Below, in pieces: positions 1 to 6,354 of a stretch of 48,645 bases of DNA. The notes under the pieces are model-generated. The model did no database searches, was not told the origin of the DNA, and saw only the letters and a program-made list of their open reading frames with translations. Source of the DNA: an uncultured Caryophanales bacterium. GTDB lineage: Bacteria; Bacillota_I; Bacilli_A; RF39; UBA660. Each line of letters begins with the position of its first letter. The stretch's first letter is position 1. The translations under genes and the position numbers were made by a program. The stretch lies in the NCBI GenBank assembly GCA_947571655.1, contig CANOYR010000010.1, positions 1 to 48,645 on the forward strand, given 5' to 3'.

Positions 1-157
1 AAAGCAAAAATATAAGAAATTATAAAAATATATTGAATATCTTCCAAAAATAAAAATGTCATAAACATTTATAAATAAAGGTTATAACGACATTCAAAAA
101 CTTATAAAAAGTTAGTCATAAAAATTTAATATTTTTACTAAAAAAAATTTAAAAGTA

Positions 158-421
158 ATGAATAAAATAAAAAAATATCAAATTTATTATCAAAATAAAC
201 GAGTAGCTAAATACGTAAAAAATATTATTACAATTAAACGCAGATTGCCATTGATACTAGCGAATAAAATGGATATTACATATCATAGAACAAAAAATTC
301 TAGTATTCAGTATAAAATGAATAAAAAAGTACAAAAAATTAAATCAGTAGATATTAAGATTACAGAAAAAAATCTAATAGTAATTTATAAAATCAATAAT
401 GACTTTAATATTAAATTTTGA
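158..421 (+). CDS. Hypothetical small basic protein
   Basis: An 87-codon open frame rich in Lys, Ile and Asn. It has no convincing Shine-Dalgarno sequence before the ATG and no motif I recognise. The frame lies in a very AT-rich stretch where chance open frames of this length are uncommon but possible. The second half alternates charged and beta-branched residues, as a small beta-rich domain would. It could be a chance frame or a gene remnant. Confidence 0.25.
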   Translation: MNKIKKYQIYYQNKRVAKYVKNIITIKRRLPLILANKMDITYHRTKNSSIQYKMNKKVQKIKSVDIKITEKNLIVIYKINNDFNIKF

Positions 422-752
422 ATGCTTGGAATAAAGTTATAACAATTTCAAAAAATAGCTAAATATTTAGAAAGGGAATTTATTCTTATAATTAATGATA
501 GAGAAATTGATTATAAAGAGTTTCTTCAGCTAAACTAGCATCATTAAAAAATTTCTTTTTCAAGTTGATTGTTATTCTAATATTTTATTATCGAATAGGT
601 ATTTTTTATTTAAAATAACGATAAAACAGTGATTAAAAAAAATAAATATGTTAGAATATAAGTAATCGAAAGAAGTAATAGGAAAATCTTATCAACAGTT
701 AATGAAGATATAATAATTTCTAGTTAACAATCATAAGGAGAATAGAAAGAAT
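422..752. other. AT-rich stretch without a recognisable gene
   Basis: I see no open frame of useful length, RNA gene or terminator here. Several TATAAT-like words are present, as expected from base composition. The last 20 bases hold the AAGGAGA ribosome binding site of the next gene (735-741). Confidence 0.5.
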
Positions 753-1391
753 ATGAAAGAATGGTATAGAAAATATATGAATAACAGCTATGATTTCGAT
801 AAAGTAACAATGTTAGGAATTCTTTGTCTTATAATAGTAATTACTGGTGTATTCGGTTTTATATATGAATTTATATTTTATTATTTTAATAGCGGAATGA
901 AGGAATTCTTCTGGAGGGGAGGAAACTTTCTTCCTTGGATTAATATTTATGCAATTGGCTCCCTTACAATATACTATTTAACTTATAAACATCGTAAAAG
1001 TGCCTGGAAAGTATTTCTTATAAGTTTTATTTCCTCTGGAATTTTAGAGTATTTTTCAGGTTTGGGTATGTATATAATAGGAAAAGGATTTCGTTGCTGG
1101 GATTATAATACAGAAATATTAAATTTTGGAAATATTGGAGGATTTGTTTGCCTACGAAGTGTATTATTCTTTGGATTTTCTGGTCTATTACTAATTTATA
1201 TAGTTATTCCGTTTTGCTTTTATCTAGCTCAACATATAAATAAAAAGTTGTTTTTAACGATAAGTATTGGATTGTGTTCTATTATTTTAATCGATGAATT
1301 CTATAATCTATTAATTGCTAGGATTTTAAATTTACCAAGAGCATCTACAATTTATAAAAAAATAGGCTTTCATTATATGAGCTTTAAATAA
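753..1391 (+). CDS. CmpB-family putative ABC-transporter permease (membrane protein)
   Basis: A 212-residue polytopic membrane protein. The pattern of a hydrophobic N-terminal segment with GFIYEF, then W..GNFLPW.NIYAIGS, a central LEY..G, a CWDY motif and a G..CL..S..F stretch matches the Pfam CmpB / putative ABC-transporter permease family known from many Firmicutes. About five or six membrane segments are visible. The start follows AAGGAGA at 735-741 with about 11 bases of spacing. No ATPase partner is adjacent, and the biochemical function of the family is not established, so the family name should not be taken as proof of transport. The gene is isolated, with no terminator seen before the convergent tRNA-Leu. 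Confidence 0.75.
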   Translation: MKEWYRKYMNNSYDFDKVTMLGILCLIIVITGVFGFIYEFIFYYFNSGMKEFFWRGGNFLPWINIYAIGSLTIYYLTYKHRKSAWKVFLISFISSGILEYFSGLGMYIIGKGFRCWDYNTEILNFGNIGGFVCLRSVLFFGFSGLLLIYIVIPFCFYLAQHINKKLFLTISIGLCSIILIDEFYNLLIARILNLPRASTIYKKIGFHYMSFK

Positions 1392-1514
1392 TTCATAAAA
1401 AATCTAAAGAAAGCGATGTTAAGTATAATAAAGTTTTATTTACAAAATAAAAAAATGATTGTATTCATTTTTCTAAATTATAGTATTCTAATAATCTTAG
1501 GGTTTTATTCAATT

Positions 1515-1600
1515 TGGTGTGAGAGAGGAGACTTGAACTCCCACAGTCATAAGACCACTACCCCCTCAAAGTAGCGCGTCTACCATTCCGCCACTCTCAC
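1515..1600 (-). tRNA. tRNA-Leu (anticodon GAG)
   Basis: On the minus strand a full cloverleaf can be folded: acceptor GTGAGAG pairs with CTCTCAC, the anticodon arm is CTACT-TTGAGGG-GGTAG with anticodon GAG, a long variable arm typical of class II tRNAs follows, and the T arm contains GTTCAAGTC. The discriminator A is followed by an encoded CCA (TGG on the plus strand at 1515-1517). It reads CUC/CUU leucine codons. Confidence 0.95.
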
Positions 1601-1713
1601 ATCTCATCTATTATTATAACCATAGAAACAAAAAAAGAAAATACTAAAATTTTATTTTTTAATAATGAACTATTTTATTCTCTTTTGTGTTAGAATATTA
1701 ATAAAGTAATTTT

Positions 1714-1788
1714 GCTTGTATAGTTTAATGGATAAAACGGTCGCCTCCGGAGTGACAGATGCAGGTTCGATTCCTGCTATGAGCACCA
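1714..1788 (+). tRNA. tRNA-Arg (anticodon CCG)
   Basis: Acceptor GCTTGTA pairs with TATGAGC (two G-U pairs). The anticodon arm GTCGC-CTCCGGA-GTGAC gives anticodon CCG, and the T loop is GGTTCGATTCC. CCA is encoded. It reads the CGG arginine codon, rare in a genome this AT-rich. The decayed genes that follow downstream make its 3' end a possible integration site, but no second copy of the tRNA end was seen in the window. Confidence 0.95.
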
Positions 1789-1801
1789 CAAAGTATATAT
1801 C

Positions 1802-1822
1802 CGAACTCTCGTGGTTCGTTTT
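1802..1822 (+). terminator. Weak terminator after tRNA-Arg
   Basis: CGAAC (1802-1806) pairs with GTTCG (1814-1818), followed by TTTT. The stem is short, so it is only a likely end for the tRNA transcript. Confidence 0.4.
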
Positions 1823-1874
1823 ATCTTTATCTCACTTGAGTATGTACCTGAAGTGGAGCTAAATATTTAAGTGG

Positions 1875-2413
1875 TTGGTCGCGATTATTTCGAGACTTTT
1901 TCTGTTTAAAAACAGTTCATCAGATGATATAATTGTCTTAAATTTTATAATTAAAAAAAGAAGAGGAAGCTTTATAGAAAAAACGATGGCAGATGTATTT
2001 TTAGAAAAAATAAAAAATTATCAGCATTTGAATAATAATCAAACCTGTAATTCAAAAAAACTATTTATGCTTGATGAAGGTATCTATATTTTAGATGATG
2101 CACCAACTGTAGATATGATTCGAATATTTCTTAATTTTAAAGGGGAACTTGGGACACTTTTAATAAATAATATTTGGTTTCTTTCTATCTCATATAAAAA
2201 GAGACCTATATTCCCGCAAATTTAGATAATTATATAAAAAGTGGACTTGTTCAATTTTTTGCTCACTCACATCTAAATGATGGTAGCACTACTAATCTTT
2301 TTCCTTCATTCACAGATTTAGAAACAAGTGACGCAATAGATCATAAAATATATATTGTAAGCATTTATGGTATACTAAAAAAGATTAGATACCTGGTAGG
2401 TCTTAAAATTTAA
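1875..2413 (+). pseudogene. Frameshifted remnant of a probable JAMM/JAB metallopeptidase-like gene
   Basis: A first open frame runs from a TTG at 1875 (poorly supported start) to TAG at 2225. A second frame, offset by one base, is open from 2198 to TAA at 2413. The two read through smoothly if joined near the A5 run at 2196-2200, giving ...SYKKETYIPANLD.... The second part contains H-S-H followed, 11 residues on, by S-F-T-D. This resembles the HxH...SxxD zinc motif of JAMM/MPN domains. The composite would be about 180 residues. I infer a single-base indel in a homopolymer, either a true mutation or a sequencing error. It lies just downstream of tRNA-Arg. Confidence 0.55.
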
Positions 2414-2501
2414 ATAGTCAAAAATTATGAACTTAAAAAAGCTTAAAATTTTTACAAAAAGTACCTGATTTATATTAGTAAGTTTGAAATGGGAATATTG
2501 T

Positions 2502-2906
2502 ATGAAAAATAAAGTAATGATTATCAGTATACTTTCAATTATAATAATTTTAGTTAGTATTATAGGATTATATTTGCATAGTAAAAATAAAATTCATAAC
2601 ATCACTATTATAGAAAATTTCTATGATGAATATGGACAAAAATTTCATAATAAAGATTTAAAGTTGAATATTAAATTAAATAATCAAATTAAAGTGAATG
2701 GTGGTTTAGGAGATGAATTGACTTTTAAAGTAATAAAAGTAAGTAATAATTCTATCACGATTAAAGCAAGTGAAAATATGAGCCAAATGAAAACAGATTT
2801 ACTTTCTAATAATGATGAATTTATTATAGAAGCCAATGAAAAAACAGTATTGAATAGATTAGTTACAGATATAGGTATTTCTTATACAATCAAATTAGAA
2901 CGATAA
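2502..2906 (+). CDS. Hypothetical membrane-anchored protein
   Basis: A 134-residue protein with a short positive N-terminus, one strong transmembrane segment (about residues 5-24) and a polar C-terminal part with alternating hydrophobic residues, suggesting a small extracytoplasmic beta-rich domain. I use the ATG at 2502, with GGGAA at 2491-2495 as ribosome binding site; the frame also extends up to a TTG at 2484. I do not recognise the family. The neighbours are decayed genes and an XRE regulator. Confidence 0.5.
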   Translation: MKNKVMIISILSIIIILVSIIGLYLHSKNKIHNITIIENFYDEYGQKFHNKDLKLNIKLNNQIKVNGGLGDELTFKVIKVSNNSITIKASENMSQMKTDLLSNNDEFIIEANEKTVLNRLVTDIGISYTIKLER

Positions 2907-3013
2907 ATCACAAGTCAGTTTTATGACTATAAATCTTGAATGTTAATAAACATTGCTTGTAGCAACGCACTATTCTTTATATAATAATTTGTAAAGAAAG
3001 GAGTTGTTCTAAA

Positions 3014-3523
3014 ATGTTAAAGGAAAACATTAAATCAATAAGAAAATCAAGAGGACTTTCACAAGAAGAACTTGCTGTCAAACTAAATGTAGTAAGACAA
3101 ACAATTTCTAAATGGGAGCAAGGATTGTCTGTTCCTGATTCAGAAATGTTAATCTCGATATCAGAAGTTCTTGAAACGCCAGTAAGCACTTTGCTTGGAG
3201 AAAATATTTCAGATTCTAAAGTAGATGATTTGAAAATAATTTCTGAAAAATTAGAGATAATAAACTTACAACTATTGCAAAGGAAGAATGCAAGAATAAA
3301 AATGGTTCATTGGATGCTAGTTTCATTATGTACAATCATCATAATCATTTTCATCTCTTTATTTTTATTAAATAGCCCTTATTTAAACTGGGATTATAAT
3401 AATCCTGAAAATGCTGTCTTAGGAGTTGCTTTTCATTCGTTTGAATGGCTATTTGTTAGAATAGCACCAATGATTCTTATTGTATCAATCATTGGTATTG
3501 TATTCACTCGAAGGAAAGTTTAA
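3014..3523 (+). CDS. XRE-family HTH regulator with two transmembrane segments
   Basis: 169 residues. Residues 5-60 form a classic Cro/C1-type helix-turn-helix (IRKSRGLSQEELAVKLNV, then RQTISKWEQG and a P-D segment). Residues 97-117 and about 145-163 are hydrophobic membrane segments, with a short outer loop between them. This arrangement, an HTH fused to a small membrane domain, is common in Firmicutes next to small membrane-protein genes. The start has AAAGGAG at 2997-3003. It probably binds DNA near itself and may control the small membrane genes at 3.7-4.5 kb; that link is inference from position. Confidence 0.8.
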   Translation: MLKENIKSIRKSRGLSQEELAVKLNVVRQTISKWEQGLSVPDSEMLISISEVLETPVSTLLGENISDSKVDDLKIISEKLEIINLQLLQRKNARIKMVHWMLVSLCTIIIIIFISLFLLNSPYLNWDYNNPENAVLGVAFHSFEWLFVRIAPMILIVSIIGIVFTRRKV

Positions 3524-3701
3524 AATCGTTTGTAGCACAAATTAATAGTTCATCTTTTATTTCTAAAATGAAATTAATTTAAGATGATAAAATCAAAAAA
3601 ATCTTAATTACATAATATAATGACTCTTTAACAAACGCTATTAATACACAAAAAAGTCTATTTTCATAATCTTAATTGTAGTATAATACTTATAATTTAG
3701 T

Positions 3702-3725
3702 ATTGACAAAACTTAGATTGTCAAT
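3702..3725. promoter_or_regulatory. Dyad operator-like site before the 3741 gene
   Basis: ATTGACA (3702-3708) and TGTCAAT (3719-3725) form a perfect 7-base inverted repeat with 10 bases between. It sits between a TATAAT (3682-3687) and the AAGGAG of the next gene. The position suits a repressor site, and the XRE regulator just upstream is a candidate binder (inference). Confidence 0.35.
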
Positions 3726-3740
3726 TTGATAAGGAGTTTA

Positions 3741-3960
3741 ATGTTAATGAAAAAAAAGAGAATGTTATATTATTTTCTAATCATTTTATCTCTCATTTTA
3801 TTTATTATTTCTATTTTTGTATTCAATGATACAAAGCTCATAGCACCAATTACTATAGTTATAAGTACTTACTTGTTTTTTAGGTGCAATTATCAAATTA
3901 TGTAAAACAAATGATAAATTAAAAAATACTCTTATATATATTTTAGATTTATCATTCTAG
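3741..3960 (+). pseudogene. Small membrane-protein gene broken by a one-base insertion
   Basis: AAGGAG at 3731-3736 precedes the ATG at 3741. The first frame encodes 54 residues with two hydrophobic segments and stops at 3905. If the T6 run at 3876-3881 is read as T5, the frame continues as YLFLGAIIKLC...NDKLKNTLIYILDL and ends with TAG at 3958-3960, giving about 72 residues. The restored end reads much more like a membrane protein tail than the actual one. I therefore read it as a one-base insertion, or a sequencing error, in a homopolymer. Function unknown. Confidence 0.5.
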
Positions 3961-3993
3961 TTGCCATAAAAATTAAAATTTAAAGAGGTCAAT

Positions 3994-4266
3994 ATGGAAT
4001 ATATATTTGAATTTATATTAGAATTAGTTTTTGAAAGTAGTATTGAAGTAAGTAAAAATAAAAAGATATCTAAATATATTAGATATCCATTCATTACAAT
4101 AATATCATTATTCTTTATTTTTGTTATCGGACTCATATTTTTAACAGGTATCTTATTATTAAAAGAAAATGTACTTTTAGGAATCGTTTTTATATTAATT
4201 GGATTATTGATGTTTATAATGAGTGTTATAAAATTTAAAAAAATATATTTAACAAAAACAAAGTAA
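3994..4266 (+). CDS. Hypothetical two-helix membrane protein
   Basis: A 90-residue protein with an acidic N-terminal amphipathic stretch (EFILELVFESSIEVSK), then two hydrophobic segments at about residues 31-52 and 58-80 and a basic tail. AAAGAGG at 3979-3985 is the ribosome binding site, with 8 bases to the ATG. It is intact, unlike the small membrane genes on either side. I know similar proteins only as uncharacterised membrane proteins of Firmicutes. Confidence 0.65.
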   Translation: MEYIFEFILELVFESSIEVSKNKKISKYIRYPFITIISLFFIFVIGLIFLTGILLLKENVLLGIVFILIGLLMFIMSVIKFKKIYLTKTK

Positions 4267-4297
4267 CATAATATACACTTTGAAAGGAAGACAAAAT

Positions 4298-4466
4298 ATG
4301 AAAAATAAATTGAATTCAATTAGTATTTGGTGTGCTAGCAATAGTATCATTTGTAATATTATCAATAAGCGGTGAAAATATGATTCAATGGATAATAACA
4401 TTAGCACTTGCAATTACATTTGTAATTATAGGAGTTATAGGAATTATTAATTATAAAAGTCAATAG
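4298..4466 (+). pseudogene. Small membrane-protein gene with a frameshift
   Basis: GAAAGGAAG (4282-4290) precedes the ATG at 4298. The start frame ends after 25 codons at a TGA. Another frame carries a convincing hydrophobic protein, FGVLAIVSFVILSISGEN followed by a second membrane segment, ending NYKSQ at the TAG at 4464-4466. Joining the frames near 4308-4315 would give about 55 residues with two membrane helices. The total length is 3n+1, consistent with one extra base. Confidence 0.45.
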
Positions 4467-4486
4467 ACTTAAAAAACAACTAAATC

Positions 4487-4533
4487 CTTATAATAAGTAT
4501 TACTTATAATAAGTATTACTTATTATAATATTA
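4487..4533 (+). repeat. Short tandem repeat, 16-base unit
   Basis: The unit CTTATAATAAGTATTA occurs exactly twice (4487-4502, 4503-4518), followed by a degenerate third copy to 4533. The units also form near-perfect inverted repeats (AATAAGTA/TTACTTATT). It lies in the intergenic space after the frameshifted gene. Confidence 0.7.
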
Positions 4534-4546
4534 CGATGCTTACTAA

Positions 4547-4741
4547 TGTATTGAAGAAATTAAATATAATTGTGATAGTATTAAGAGTATGTTATTAGAT
4601 TTTGTAGATAGTAATAAGGAGCTTTGTAGAGATGAACACATAGTTAAAAAAGTGCCACATCTAGAGCACTATAAAACAACAAATAAAAAAATTTATTTTA
4701 TAAAATACTTAGTTACGATCGATTTCCCAATTTCTCTTTGA
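4547..4741 (+). pseudogene. Possible 5'-truncated coding remnant
   Basis: A stop-to-stop frame of 64 codons without a start at its beginning (it opens with CIEEIKYNCDSIKSMLL). The composition is protein-like, but no family is recognised. Its last 49 bases overlap the convergent gene on the minus strand. It may be the tail of a deleted gene or a chance frame. Confidence 0.2.
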
Positions 4742-5208
4742 ACAGATTGATTATAAAAGTCTTTTAAACTAAACTTCTTTTTTAAATCATCCACGGAGGT
4801 AGAGGTAGTATAAAGACTAACCATTCTTGAAGAATCTTTATAATAAAAATCTTTTCCAGTAACTTCAAAAAACAGGTATTTTTTTTCTCTTTTCAAAAAA
4901 TGGATAGAAAACTCTTCAATTGAATTTGTTTCCCAAACTCCATCATTATTTACAGAAATATTAATAGTTCCTAACTGACCTGTATATTTCTTTTCAATTA
5001 AATCATCGATACTTTTTATTTCTTCTAAATCAATTTTGATATCAGTACTTCCATATACAATACTTTCATTTACTAAAGTAGGAAAAAATTCATTGGTAAT
5101 ATTTACTGTAATATAACTTTTTCCATGATAGTTTCTTTGTCTAAAATTAATTTCAGAAAACTTAATATCAAATTCATAATTATTAATTTTTAACACTTTA
5201 ATCACCAT
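4693..5208 (-). CDS. Hypothetical protein
   Basis: 171 residues from the ATG at 5208; the frame extends to a GTG at 5223. No membrane segment. The protein has many beta-prone stretches (YITVNITNEF, TINISVNN, SIHFLKREKKYLFFEV) and a C-terminal helical end, suggesting a beta-sandwich or barrel. A GTGATA word 10 bases upstream of 5208 may serve as ribosome binding site. I do not recognise the family. It is divergent from the SDR gene, with separate promoters between. Confidence 0.5.
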   Translation of the reverse strand: MVIKVLKINNYEFDIKFSEINFRQRNYHGKSYITVNITNEFFPTLVNESIVYGSTDIKIDLEEIKSIDDLIEKKYTGQLGTINISVNNDGVWETNSIEEFSIHFLKREKKYLFFEVTGKDFYYKDSSRMVSLYTTSTSVDDLKKKFSLKDFYNQSVQREIGKSIVTKYFIK

Positions 5209-5321
5209 AAACAAGTATATCACAAATGTGAAAAAAAAGAAATTATCAAACAGATTTATCTTTTATAAAAAATATAAGTAGTTACTATGTATTTTAATTC
5301 TTATTCACAGAAAGTAAAAAC

Positions 5322-5351
5322 TTGACCACCCCTATCTTTTTAGAGTATACT
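5322..5351 (+). promoter_or_regulatory. Sigma-A promoter of the SDR gene
   Basis: TTGACC (5322-5327) and TATACT (5346-5351) are separated by 18 bases and lie 27 bases upstream of the start codon, with AGAGGAG between. Confidence 0.65.
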
Positions 5352-5377
5352 CAAATTATAAAAGAGGAGATGAACTT

Positions 5378-6118
5378 ATGTTAAAAGGAAAAGTAGCAAT
5401 TGTTACTGGGGGTACTAGAGGAATCGGTTTTTCGACAGTACAAAAATTTTTAGAAAATGGAGCAAGAGTTGCATTGCTTGGTTCCAAAAGTGAAACAGTA
5501 GAAAAAGCAATTTCTAAGTTAAAAGAGCAGAATCCCAGTTATGATGTGATTGGTTTTTATCCAAATTTAATTAAAGAAGACGAAGTTAAAAATATATTTG
5601 AAGAAGTAGAAAAAAAATTTGGATCGATTGATATTTTAGTCAATAATGCTGGAATATCTTCTAAAACTCAATTAGAAAACTACACAGAAGAAGAATATGA
5701 CAAAATTAGTAACTTGAATATAAAATCTGTTTTTATTTGCTCTAAGGTAGCAATTCCTTTTTTAAAAAAGACAAAAGGTGTAATTTTAAATACAAGTTCA
5801 GTAGTTAGTATCTATGGACAGCCTTCAGGAGTGATGTATCCTGCAAGTAAATTTGCAGTGAATGGGATAACAAAATCACTAGCGAGAGAATTGGCACCTC
5901 TTGGAATTCGTGTCAATGCAGTAGCACCAGGAATTATCGAAACAGATATGGTAAAAGAATTACCACAAGAAATGATAAAACCATTAATTCAAACAATTCC
6001 TCTTGGAAGAATTGGAAAGCCAGAGGATATTGCAAATGCTTACTTATTTTTAGCAAGTGAGATGGCAAGCTATATTACGGGAGTAATATTATCAGTAGAT
6101 GGTGCTATTAGAATTTAA
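5378..6118 (+). CDS. Short-chain dehydrogenase/reductase, BaiA-like (possible 3-alpha-hydroxysteroid dehydrogenase)
   Basis: 246 residues, the classical SDR length. Visible are the Rossmann motif TGGTRGIG (residues 10-17), NNAG (89-92), N114 and the catalytic S141, Y154xxxK158. From memory, the run of matches to Clostridium BaiA is unusually long: TGGTRGIGF, NNAGI-S, SGV-YPASK, VAPG, TDM, YLFLAS, SVDGA-R. BaiA oxidises the 3-alpha-hydroxyl of bile acyl-CoA. FabG-type 3-oxoacyl-ACP reductase is the main alternative, but no fatty-acid genes are nearby. The gene is monocistronic: own promoter, strong SD (AGAGGAG) and a terminator 70 bases after the stop. Substrate is inference. Confidence 0.85.
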   Translation: MLKGKVAIVTGGTRGIGFSTVQKFLENGARVALLGSKSETVEKAISKLKEQNPSYDVIGFYPNLIKEDEVKNIFEEVEKKFGSIDILVNNAGISSKTQLENYTEEEYDKISNLNIKSVFICSKVAIPFLKKTKGVILNTSSVVSIYGQPSGVMYPASKFAVNGITKSLARELAPLGIRVNAVAPGIIETDMVKELPQEMIKPLIQTIPLGRIGKPEDIANAYLFLASEMASYITGVILSVDGAIRI

Positions 6119-6188
6119 AAATTTAATCACTTATTAGATTTCACTTAATATAAAGATTTCAAATTCATTAGTGGAAAAGAAAAAACTT

Positions 6189-6227
6189 AAGTAAATTGCT
6201 TTCTAAAAAAAGTAATTTACTTTTTTA
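6189..6227 (+). terminator. Rho-independent terminator after the SDR gene
   Basis: A stem of about 14 pairs (AAGTAAATTGCTTT against AAAGTAATTTACTT, one G-U), with a six-base loop, followed by a T run. Confidence 0.8.
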
Positions 6228-6293
6228 TATTCCAATCACTTTTTAATGAAAATAATAATAAAAAAATAGAAAAAGAATTTTTAAAAATAGGAT

Positions 6294-6325
6294 TTGTCAA
6301 AAATGCTGGGGGGGGGGGGTATAAT
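6294..6325 (+). promoter_or_regulatory. Promoter with a G12 tract in its spacer (putative phase-variable switch)
   Basis: TTGTCA (6294-6299) and TATAAT (6320-6325) flank a 20-base spacer that ends in twelve consecutive G (6308-6319). A G12 run in DNA this AT-rich is striking. With the present length the spacer is three bases above the 17-base optimum; loss of three G would restore it. The element lies 29 bases upstream of the LPITG surface-protein gene, which has AGGAG at 6342-6346. Confidence 0.8.
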
Positions 6326-6354
6326 ATATTTATATTTAAAATAGGAGTTCTATT

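Noticed and set aside
3741-4466. Programmed ribosomal frameshifting in the small membrane genes
   Set aside because: No slippery heptamer with a downstream pseudoknot is apparent; simple indels are the simpler reading.
4487-4533. CRISPR-like direct repeats
   Set aside because: Units are contiguous, only two exact copies, and there are no spacers or cas genes.
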